In this document: positions 25,514-32,807 of the stretch, one piece after another | How positions within the stretch are numbered: the first letter of the stretch is position 1 | Layout: every line of letters starts with the position of its first letter | The notes under the pieces: generated by a model | Databases searched by the model: none | What the model was told of the DNA's origin: nothing | The model's input: only the letters and a program-made list of their open reading frames with translations | Assembly: GCA_902576125.1 (NCBI GenBank) | Contig: CACGUF010000001.1 | Coordinates: 186,001-250,000, forward strand | Reading direction: 5' to 3' | Source: an uncultured Alphaproteobacteria bacterium | Lineage (GTDB): Bacteria > Pseudomonadota > Alphaproteobacteria > HIMB59 > GCA-002718135 | DNA length: 64,000 bases | Program-made: the position numbers and the translations under genes

Positions 25514-26386
25514 ATGTTTTTTGGAAGTTTACCTGCAGTTATTACGCCTTTTATAGACAAACGTGTTGATTATAGCTCGTTTGAAAAAATAGTTAATTAT
25601 TTAATTGAAAATGGATCAAATGGGTTAGTTCCATGTGGAACAACGGGTGAGTCTCCCACCTTATCTCATGAAGAACATAAAAAAATAATTGAAGAAACTA
25701 TAAAAATTAATGATGACAGAGTTCCTATAATAGCTGGTACAGGATCTAACAACACAGATGAAGCAATTGATTACACTAAGCACGCAGAAAGTGTTGGTGC
25801 AAATGCTGCCTTAATAGTAACTCCATATTATAATAAACCAACTCAAAAAGGATTGTTTTCACATTTTAAATCTATTGCAAACTCAGTAAAATTACCAATT
25901 ATCATTTATAATATTCCAGGAAGATCCGTAGTAGATATGTCAATTGATACAATGATAGAGCTATCTAAAATTGAAAATATTATCGGTGTCAAGGATGCAA
26001 CAAATGATTTGTTTAGACCTTTACTAACAGCTTCATATATGAAGAATGATTTTTGCTATTTATCTGGAGAAGATGGAACTGCTCTAGCCTTTCTTGCTCA
26101 AGGTGGACATGGTTGTATATCAGTAACTGCAAATGTTGCTCCTAAGTTATGTTCAGAAATGCAATTAGCATGGAGGCAAAAAGATATTCAGAAGGCACAA
26201 GAATTAAATTTGCGTTTAGCAAAACTTCATAACTCACTTTTTTTAGAGTCTAGCCCTGGGCCTGTTAAGTATGCGGCCTCATTATTAGGATTGTGTACAA
26301 GCGAGACAAGATTACCACTAGTTGAAATAAGTGAAAATACAAAAAAAAATGTTTCTGATTCCCTAAAGAGCTTATCTTTGATTTAA
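25514..26386 (+). CDS. dapA: 4-hydroxy-tetrahydrodipicolinate synthase
   Basis: DapA condenses pyruvate and aspartate semialdehyde, the first step of the lysine/diaminopimelate branch. The 290-residue protein has GTTGESPTLSHEEH near residue 42, Y132 in IIYNIPGRS, and the Schiff-base lysine K160 in IIGVKDAT. It starts 9 bases after tRNA-Ser and its stop abuts the smpB ATG. The argC and hom genes elsewhere in the window belong to neighbouring amino-acid pathways; hom uses the same aspartate semialdehyde. Confidence 0.97.
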   Translation: MFFGSLPAVITPFIDKRVDYSSFEKIVNYLIENGSNGLVPCGTTGESPTLSHEEHKKIIEETIKINDDRVPIIAGTGSNNTDEAIDYTKHAESVGANAALIVTPYYNKPTQKGLFSHFKSIANSVKLPIIIYNIPGRSVVDMSIDTMIELSKIENIIGVKDATNDLFRPLLTASYMKNDFCYLSGEDGTALAFLAQGGHGCISVTANVAPKLCSEMQLAWRQKDIQKAQELNLRLAKLHNSLFLESSPGPVKYAASLLGLCTSETRLPLVEISENTKKNVSDSLKSLSLI

Positions 26387-26833
26387 ATGAAAATAATCGC
26401 CAACAACAAACGGGCATTATATGACTTCAATATTTCAATAAAGATAAATTCCGGATTAGTTTTGACTGGCTCTGAAGTTAAATCTCTAAGAAATAATTCG
26501 TCTTCAATTAAAGAAGCATATGTAGAAGAACGAAATGGTGAGTTGTGGCTTTGCAATTGCCATATAAAAAAATATCACTCATCTAGTGATAAAGAAAATA
26601 ATCCAACTAGACGAAGAAAATTACTTATTTCACAAAAAGAGTTTAATAAGTTAATTGGACCTTTAAAAAAAGATGGTTTTACAATAGTTCCAATTAGTAT
26701 GTTTTTTAATGATAAAGGTCTTGTAAAACTAAATATTGGTTTGGGGAGAGGAAAGAAAAAATATGATAAAAGAGAGAGCCAAAAATTAAAGGATTGGAAC
26801 AAGAATAAACAAAGATTACTTAAAAATAATTAA
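26387..26833 (+). CDS. smpB: SsrA-binding protein SmpB
   Basis: SmpB delivers tmRNA to stalled ribosomes for trans-translation. The 148-residue protein begins with IIANNKRALYDFNISIKINSG, has LTGSEVKSLRNN in the beta-barrel core, and ends in a basic tail (KYDKRESQKLKDWNK) that mimics a codon-anticodon stem in the ribosome. The ATG directly follows the dapA stop. The tmRNA gene itself was not seen in this window. Confidence 0.97.
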   Translation: MKIIANNKRALYDFNISIKINSGLVLTGSEVKSLRNNSSSIKEAYVEERNGELWLCNCHIKKYHSSSDKENNPTRRRKLLISQKEFNKLIGPLKKDGFTIVPISMFFNDKGLVKLNIGLGRGKKKYDKRESQKLKDWNKNKQRLLKNN

Positions 26834-26839
26834 TTTTAT

Positions 26840-26868
26840 TTGCTTTTTAAGAATTTGATATCTATAAG
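26840..26868 (+). promoter_or_regulatory. Putative promoter of rpoZ
   Basis: TTGCTT (26840-26845) and TATAAG (26863-26868) are spaced by 17 bp in the gap after smpB. Transcription would start near 26875, about 2 bases before the rpoZ ATG at 26877. No Shine-Dalgarno sequence is visible, so a leaderless or near-leaderless message is possible. Confidence 0.4.
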
Positions 26869-26876
26869 CCCTAGAA

Positions 26877-27296
26877 ATGGCTAGAATTACTGTAGAAGAT
26901 TGTATTGATAAGTTCGATAGTAGATTTGAACTTGTTTTAGTTGCCTCAAATAGGGCTAGAAAGCTTCATTCTGGTGAAAATCCAACTGTTGAAAAAGATA
27001 ATGATAAAAATACTGTTATCGCTTTAAGAGAAATAGCCGATGAAACTATCTCAGCTGATGAATTTAAACAAAGTTTAGTTGAGGAATATCAATCAGTTTC
27101 TCCTATTGATGAAGAGGAGCTTGCCCTTGCATTTAATGAAGATAATGATGAAGAATTAATAAAAAAGGATGATGAATTAAATGTTACTTCAAAAAATCAA
27201 GAAGTAGAAGAAATTGAAGTCACAGAAACAATTACAAACAATGATGATGAAACATCTAATAGCATCAGTGAGACTCAAACAGATCAATCAAGCTAA
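26877..27296 (+). CDS. rpoZ: RNA polymerase omega subunit
   Basis: Omega is the small assembly subunit of RNA polymerase and forms one ppGpp site in proteobacteria. The N-terminal 60 residues are canonical ([19 protein letters not shown], then [15 protein letters not shown] and [15 protein letters not shown]). The protein is 139 residues because of a long Glu/Asp/Asn/Thr-rich tail of about 65 residues that is probably disordered. It lies directly before the ppGpp synthetase gene, the standard rpoZ-rsh pairing. Confidence 0.96.
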   Translation: MARITVEDCIDKFDSRFELVLVASNRARKLHSGENPTVEKDNDKNTVIALREIADETISADEFKQSLVEEYQSVSPIDEEELALAFNEDNDEELIKKDDELNVTSKNQEVEEIEVTETITNNDDETSNSISETQTDQSS

Positions 27297-27340
27297 TATT
27301 AGACACTACTATACTTTTTCAATTTGTTTAACTATCAAAA

Positions 27341-29464
27341 ATGATACTTGAAAAGATTAAAGAGCTTCAAGGAAGAATCACATATTTGAATGACTCAGAA
27401 AAATTGATAGTATCTGATGCAATAAACTTTAGTAACAAAGCCCATGAAAATCAAATTAGACAGTCAGGTGATCCTTTTGTAACTCATCCAATTGAAGTTG
27501 CAAAAATTTTAACTTCAATCAAACTTGATGCATCTTCTATTGCAGCAGGTCTTTTGCATGATACTGTTGAGGATACTGAAATTACCAATGAGTCTATAAA
27601 AAATGTTTTTGGTGATCAAATTTCACAACTAGTTCAGGGACTTACTAAAATTAATAAATTTTCCTTAAAAGCAAATAAATTAAAGTTAGGTGAAAATTAT
27701 AGAAAGTTACTTTTAGCCGCAACTGAGGATTTAAGAGTCATACTAGTTAAATTAGCTGATAGACTACATAATATGAGAACTATACAATTTATAAAAGATG
27801 AAAATAAAAGAATAATTACATCAATGGAAACATTAGAAGTATTTTCTCCATTGGCACAAAGGCTAGGAATGAAAGAATGGCAGGATGAGTTAGAAGATTT
27901 AGCTTTCAAATCTATTAATCCTGATGCTAGAAATTCAATAATAGATCGATTAAATTATTTAAAATCAAAAGATGAAAATATTATTGATGAAATTAGATAT
28001 GAATTAACTAATATTTTTTTAACAGAAGGCATAAATTGTAAGATTGATGGAAGAATAAAATCACCTTATTCAATTTGGAATAAAATAAAAAAGAAGAATA
28101 TCTCCTTTGAACAACTATCAGATATCATGGCATTTAGAGTTATTACAAACTCAACTAGAGAATGTTATAAATGCTTAGGCGTAATTCATAGAAAATTTTC
28201 ATATATTCAGGGAAGATTTAAAGACTTTATTTCAGCACCTAAATCAAATGGATATAGAGCAATTCATACATCAGTTATGGGGCCCAAAAATAAAAAGATT
28301 GAAATACAATTTAGATCTAATGTTATGAATCAAATTGCAGATTTTGGAGTGGCTGCTCATTGGAAATATAAAGATCCAAAAAAAATTAAGGATAATGATA
28401 CAAAAGAATATAAATGGATGCATGAGCTTGTTGATTTAATGAATTCGTCAATTAACCAAGATGAATTAATTGAAAATTCTAAAATTAATGTTTTTCAAAA
28501 TGATATTTATGTTTTTACTCCAAAGGGCGATGTTATAGAGCTGCCAAAAAATGCAACGCCAGTTGACTTTGCTTATTTAATACATTCACAAGTTGGAGAT
28601 AAATGTGTTGGAGCTAAAGTAAATGGTAAGCTTCAGCCCTTAAAAACTATTTTAAAAAATGGTGATCAAATTGAAATTATTACTTCTGAAGAGTCTCAGC
28701 CTTCACCTTTATGGCAAAGATTTGCTGTAACTTCAAAAGTTAAATCTCAAGTAAGACGATTTTTTAGGACCAAAAAAAGAGATGAGTATATTAATTTTGG
28801 AAAACAAATATTAGATACTTTTTTTGAAAAAGAAAATTATGAACTAAATCAATCAACAATTAACAAAATAAAAAAAGATTTCAAGTTTTCAGATATTGCT
28901 GAATTATATGAGTTAGTTGGTTCTGGAAATATGACAGCTGTCTCCGTTTTAAAAAAAATTTATCCTGAATTTAATTATAATCCCCCTAATAAATTTAACA
29001 ATCAATCAGAAAAATCAATTAAATTAAAAGGTCTTACAGCAGGTATGTCATATCATTTGTCTGGATGTTGTTCACCAATTAAGGGAGATACTATTGTAGG
29101 AATAGTTACTGCAGGAATAGGTGTAGCTGTTCATACTGTTGATTGTGAAACCTTAGCTTCATATAATGATAATCCGGAGAGATGGCTTAATATCTCATGG
29201 GAAAATACAGAAAGCAAAAATACTTTATCAAATGCTAGGTTAAATGTGGTTCTAAAAAATCAACCAGGTAGTCTTGGGAAAGTAACAACAATTATTGCCA
29301 AAAATAATGGCAATATTTCAAATATAAACTTCTCAATTAGAAAAGTTGATTTCTATGAAATAATAATAGATATTGAGGTGAGAGATACTAATCATCTCAA
29401 GAATATTTTAGCAGCTTTGAGACTGGTTTCTGAAGTTTCTTCTCTTGAGAGAATAAAAGGATAA
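27341..29464 (+). CDS. rsh: Bifunctional (p)ppGpp synthetase/hydrolase (RSH)
   Basis: This 707-residue RelA/SpoT homologue makes and degrades the alarmone (p)ppGpp. The HD hydrolase domain is intact (H49 in FVTHPIEVA; H73-D74 with E77-D78 in LLHDTVEDTE). The synthetase domain has RFKDFISAPKSNGYRAIHT near residue 290 and EIQFRSNVMNQIADFGVAAHWKYK. A TGS domain (IYVFTPKGDVIELPKNATPVDFAY) follows at about 390-450, a conserved CC-containing region (LSGCCSPIKGD) near 570, and a C-terminal ACT domain from about 635. A single bifunctional RSH is typical of alphaproteobacteria. Confidence 0.97.
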   Translation: MILEKIKELQGRITYLNDSEKLIVSDAINFSNKAHENQIRQSGDPFVTHPIEVAKILTSIKLDASSIAAGLLHDTVEDTEITNESIKNVFGDQISQLVQGLTKINKFSLKANKLKLGENYRKLLLAATEDLRVILVKLADRLHNMRTIQFIKDENKRIITSMETLEVFSPLAQRLGMKEWQDELEDLAFKSINPDARNSIIDRLNYLKSKDENIIDEIRYELTNIFLTEGINCKIDGRIKSPYSIWNKIKKKNISFEQLSDIMAFRVITNSTRECYKCLGVIHRKFSYIQGRFKDFISAPKSNGYRAIHTSVMGPKNKKIEIQFRSNVMNQIADFGVAAHWKYKDPKKIKDNDTKEYKWMHELVDLMNSSINQDELIENSKINVFQNDIYVFTPKGDVIELPKNATPVDFAYLIHSQVGDKCVGAKVNGKLQPLKTILKNGDQIEIITSEESQPSPLWQRFAVTSKVKSQVRRFFRTKKRDEYINFGKQILDTFFEKENYELNQSTINKIKKDFKFSDIAELYELVGSGNMTAVSVLKKIYPEFNYNPPNKFNNQSEKSIKLKGLTAGMSYHLSGCCSPIKGDTIVGIVTAGIGVAVHTVDCETLASYNDNPERWLNISWENTESKNTLSNARLNVVLKNQPGSLGKVTTIIAKNNGNISNINFSIRKVDFYEIIIDIEVRDTNHLKNILAALRLVSEVSSLERIKG

Positions 29465-29468
29465 AGCA

Positions 29469-29870
29469 GTGATAATTTCTAACGGTATAGATATAGTAGA
29501 TATAAGAAGAATAAAAAAAACCATAGATAGATTTGGTGATAAATTTAAAAAAAGATGTTTTTCTTATGATGAAATTTTGAGATCTGAAATGAAAACAAAA
29601 TCAATTGCGTCTTATGCTAAAAGATATGCGGCAAAAGAAGCTTGCTCTAAAGCATTAGGGACAGGGCTTGCAAGGGGTGTTTTTTGGAAAGACATTGAAA
29701 TATATAATAATAAATATGGTAAACCAAAAATAAAATTACATAATAATGCACTTAAGTTTTTAAAAAAAATTAAACAAAAGACAAATTTTACAATTGAGGT
29801 TTCATTAACTGATGAAGCTAATTATGCAATTGCAAATGTAATAATTTATGAAAACAAAAAAACAAAATAG
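29469..29870 (+). CDS. acpS: Holo-[acyl-carrier-protein] synthase
   Basis: AcpS attaches phosphopantetheine from CoA to acyl carrier protein. The 133-residue protein shows the GIDIVDIRRI motif at the N-terminus and YAKRYAAKEACSKALGTG in the centre, both of which hold metal and substrate residues. The start is a GTG at 29469. It overlaps lepB by 23 bases. The pyrE and pdxJ genes often found between rsh and acpS in alphaproteobacteria are absent. Confidence 0.95.
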   Translation: MIISNGIDIVDIRRIKKTIDRFGDKFKKRCFSYDEILRSEMKTKSIASYAKRYAAKEACSKALGTGLARGVFWKDIEIYNNKYGKPKIKLHNNALKFLKKIKQKTNFTIEVSLTDEANYAIANVIIYENKKTK

Positions 29871-30582
29871 TTTTTTTAGTAATGTAAAATCTGTTTTGAT
29901 AGCAGTATTTATTGCATTATTGATTAGATCATTCATCGCAGAGCCATTTAATATCCCATCAGGTTCAATGAAACCTAATTTACTTGTTGGAGATTTTATT
30001 TTTGTTTCAAAATGGTCATACGGCTATTCAAGACATTCCCTACCTTTTTCTTTGGGTTGGTCTGATAAAAAAATCTTTTCAAAATTACCTGAAAGGGGTG
30101 ATGTCGTTGTTTTTAAAACTCCAGAAGATAATCGTACTGATTATATTAAAAGAGTTATTGGTCTTCCTGGAGATAAAGTGAGAATTTTAAATGGAGAAAT
30201 AATTATTAACAATCAAGTGATAGATAGAAAAAGAGTAGATGATTTTATTGATAATGACAATAATGTTTCTTTAAAACGAAATAGGAAATATATTGAGTAT
30301 TTTGATTCTTTTCAAATTGAAGTATTAGATTTGATGGATAATGGAATCGTAGATAATACAAAATTATTTGAAGTTCCAAGTGGTCATTTTTTCGTAATGG
30401 GTGATAACAGAGATAATTCTCAAGATAGTAGATTTGAAAATGTAGTAGGTTATGTCCCTTTTGAAAATTTAGTTGGTAAAGCTCGTTTTGTTTTTTTTTC
30501 GTTAGAAAATTCTCGTTTCTTGCAATTATGGAAATGGCCAACTTCAATAAGATTAGAGAGAATATTTAAGTCAATTAAATGA
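29848..30582 (+). CDS. lepB: Signal peptidase I
   Basis: LepB cleaves signal peptides from exported proteins at the periplasmic face of the membrane. The 244-residue S26 peptidase has one N-terminal membrane span (about 11-29), nucleophile S40 in IPSGSMKPNLLVGD, general base K101 in TDYIKRVIGLPGD, and the GDNRDNSQDSR box. It overlaps acpS by 23 bases and rnc by 4 bases. Confidence 0.97.
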   Translation: MKTKKQNSFFSNVKSVLIAVFIALLIRSFIAEPFNIPSGSMKPNLLVGDFIFVSKWSYGYSRHSLPFSLGWSDKKIFSKLPERGDVVVFKTPEDNRTDYIKRVIGLPGDKVRILNGEIIINNQVIDRKRVDDFIDNDNNVSLKRNRKYIEYFDSFQIEVLDLMDNGIVDNTKLFEVPSGHFFVMGDNRDNSQDSRFENVVGYVPFENLVGKARFVFFSLENSRFLQLWKWPTSIRLERIFKSIK

Positions 30583-31274
30583 TAAGTAAAAAAAAAATTG
30601 ATCAATTTGAAAAAATTATATCTTATAATTTTAAAAATAAACAACTTCTAATTAGTGCATTAATTCATCCTAGCTATACCGCTGAAAATAAAAAAAAAAT
30701 AATTAAAGAAATTAATGATTTTGAAAGATTAGAATTTTTAGGCGATAGAGTATTAGGACTAGCCATATCCTCAATAATTTATAAAAAATTTAATCATAAT
30801 AATGAGGGCGATTTATCCAAAAAATTATCTTATTTAGTTCAAAAAAATTTTCTACATAAAATTTCAATTAATCTTAAAATGGATAGATTTCTAAAATTTT
30901 CATCTAAAAAAAATGAAAAAATGAATATTTCAATTTTAGCTGACTCAATAGAATCTCTTATAGGGGCATTATATTTAGATGGTGGTTTTAAAAATGCAAA
31001 AAAATTTATTGAGTCTACCTGGGGACCCTATTTCAATATTGAAGATAAAAATATGCAAGATTCAAAAACAAAATTACAGGAACTTTCACAACAAAAATTA
31101 AAAAAACTTCCAGATTATAATTTAATTAAAAAAGAAGGACCTTCTCATTCTCCAACTTTTACTATTTCTTTAAAAGTTCTAAATTTAAAAAAAATAATTA
31201 GTAGTGGTTCAACAATTAGAGAAGCTGAAAAAAATGCGGCATCTATTGCATTAAAATTAATTAATGAAATATAA
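30579..31274 (+). CDS. rnc: Ribonuclease III
   Basis: RNase III cuts double-stranded RNA, including the rRNA precursor. The 231-residue protein has the signature ERLEFLGDRVLGLAIS near residue 49, the second acidic motif ADSIESLIGALYLDGG near residue 121, and a C-terminal dsRNA-binding domain (from TKLQELSQQKLKKLPDY). It overlaps lepB by 4 bases and era by 11, part of an unbroken coupled run. Confidence 0.96.
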   Translation: MISKKKIDQFEKIISYNFKNKQLLISALIHPSYTAENKKKIIKEINDFERLEFLGDRVLGLAISSIIYKKFNHNNEGDLSKKLSYLVQKNFLHKISINLKMDRFLKFSSKKNEKMNISILADSIESLIGALYLDGGFKNAKKFIESTWGPYFNIEDKNMQDSKTKLQELSQQKLKKLPDYNLIKKEGPSHSPTFTISLKVLNLKKIISSGSTIREAEKNAASIALKLINEI

Positions 31275-32106
31275 GATTCTTAAAATCAGTATTGTAGGAA
31301 AAACTAATGCTGGAAAATCAACTTTAATTAATCAAATAGTCGGTGAAAAAATATCAATTCAAAACAAAAAAATAAATACAACTCAAGAATTAATAATTGG
31401 AGTAAAAAATATAAAAAATACTCAAATTCTTTTTTATGATACTCCTGGTTCTAATTTTCTAAAAAATATAAATAACCAATCAAAAAAATTAAAAAAAAAC
31501 TTATGGAATGGAATTGATGAATCAGACTTAATTTTATATTTAGTTGACTCATCTTTAATTAATATGAAATTTCTCTACGATCAATTATATAAAATAAAAG
31601 AGACTAAAAAAAATATAATAATTTGTTTCAATAAAACTGATTTGATTGAAAATAAAAAACTTTTACCAATTATTTCTAAAATAGATGAGGATCATAAAAT
31701 AGAATCTTTCTTCACAATATCAGCAAAAAAAAATATAGGTATTGATGAACTTTTGAGAAAATTAGTTAAATTCTCTTATTTTTCTAATTGGATATATACT
31801 GATGAAGAAATAACAAACAAAGATGATAAATTTATTTTAAGTGAATTATTAAGGGAGACAATTTTAAAATATCTTCATAAAGAAATACCTTATAATATTA
31901 AAATAATTACATCAACTTATAAAACATTAAGAAACTCAGATATTAAAATTAAACAAAAAATTTATATTAATGAAAAAAGATATAAAAAAATTATTTTAGG
32001 TAAAAATGGTAATATGATAAAAAAAATAAGGGAGGATTCTCAAAAAAAAATAAAAAATATATTTAAAAAAAGAATACATTTATATTTAGAACTAGTTATC
32101 AAATGA
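31264..32106 (+). CDS. era: GTPase Era
   Basis: Era is a GTPase that binds the 3' end of 16S rRNA during 30S maturation. The 280-residue protein has G1 VGKTNAGKST at 11-20, G3 DTPGS, G4 NKTD, and a C-terminal KH domain with the GKNGNMIKKIRE loop. The G1 loop has Thr/Ala where most Era proteins have Pro/Val, a mild variation. It is in the usual rnc-era-recO order with overlaps on both sides. Confidence 0.94.
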   Translation: MKYKILKISIVGKTNAGKSTLINQIVGEKISIQNKKINTTQELIIGVKNIKNTQILFYDTPGSNFLKNINNQSKKLKKNLWNGIDESDLILYLVDSSLINMKFLYDQLYKIKETKKNIIICFNKTDLIENKKLLPIISKIDEDHKIESFFTISAKKNIGIDELLRKLVKFSYFSNWIYTDEEITNKDDKFILSELLRETILKYLHKEIPYNIKIITSTYKTLRNSDIKIKQKIYINEKRYKKIILGKNGNMIKKIREDSQKKIKNIFKKRIHLYLELVIK

Positions 32107-32807
32107 TAGATAGCAAAACTAGGGGAATTTTATTATTTACAAAACTCTCTTCAGAAAATAATTTATTCCTTAAATTTTTAACAGAAAATGATGAAATCTT
32201 AACAGGTATAAGTTTTGGAGGTTCAACAAAAAAGAAAAAAAATATTTACCAAGTAGGATATTTTCTAAACCTAAACATTAAATTTAAGAATTCAAGCTTT
32301 CCAAAAAATATATCAGGAGAATTATCTAAACCATTCTATTACAATATATTTATTGATAAATATAAATTACATTCTTTATTATCAATAATTTCTTTATTAA
32401 ACTTATCAATTGTTGAAGGTCAAAAAATTACAGGTATTTTTGATAGTACTGAGAAGATTATAAATATAATCTCAGATCAAGAAAATTGGTTAGTTGATTA
32501 TTTTTTATATCTTTTGAATTTATTAAAATTGATTGGATATGAAATTGATTTTTCTAATAAAAAATCATTAAATTACTTGAATTTAGATACGTTGCAATTT
32601 GATCAAAAAAATTCAATTAAATCAATTGTTTTTCCACATAATTTACTAAACAAATCAATAAAAATAAATTTTGAAAGTGTTAATTCTTTTTTTAAAATAT
32701 TTGAGATTATTTTGCAAAATCATCATTTAAATAATATGAATCTTAATATACCTAGTAGTTATCTCAAGTTTAAAAAACTAGTCTTGGAATTTTTGTCAAA
32801 AAAATGA
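32103..32807 (+). CDS. recO: DNA repair protein RecO
   Basis: RecO helps load RecA on SSB-coated DNA in the RecFOR pathway. The 234-residue protein starts with the OB-fold segment IDSKTRGILLFTKLSSENNLF, continues through LTGISFGGSTKKKK, and then has an all-helical region. Sequence conservation is low, as is normal for RecO. The zinc-finger cysteines present in some RecO proteins are absent. Identity is supported by the position between era and parC and by 4-base overlaps on each side. Confidence 0.88.
   Translation: MIDSKTRGILLFTKLSSENNLFLKFLTENDEILTGISFGGSTKKKKNIYQVGYFLNLNIKFKNSSFPKNISGELSKPFYYNIFIDKYKLHSLLSIISLLNLSIVEGQKITGIFDSTEKIINIISDQENWLVDYFLYLLNLLKLIGYEIDFSNKKSLNYLNLDTLQFDQKNSIKSIVFPHNLLNKSIKINFESVNSFFKIFEIILQNHHLNNMNLNIPSSYLKFKKLVLEFLSKK

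Noticed and set aside
30245-30547. A 100-residue minus-strand open frame inside lepB
   Set aside because: It is antisense to lepB, with no recognisable motif.
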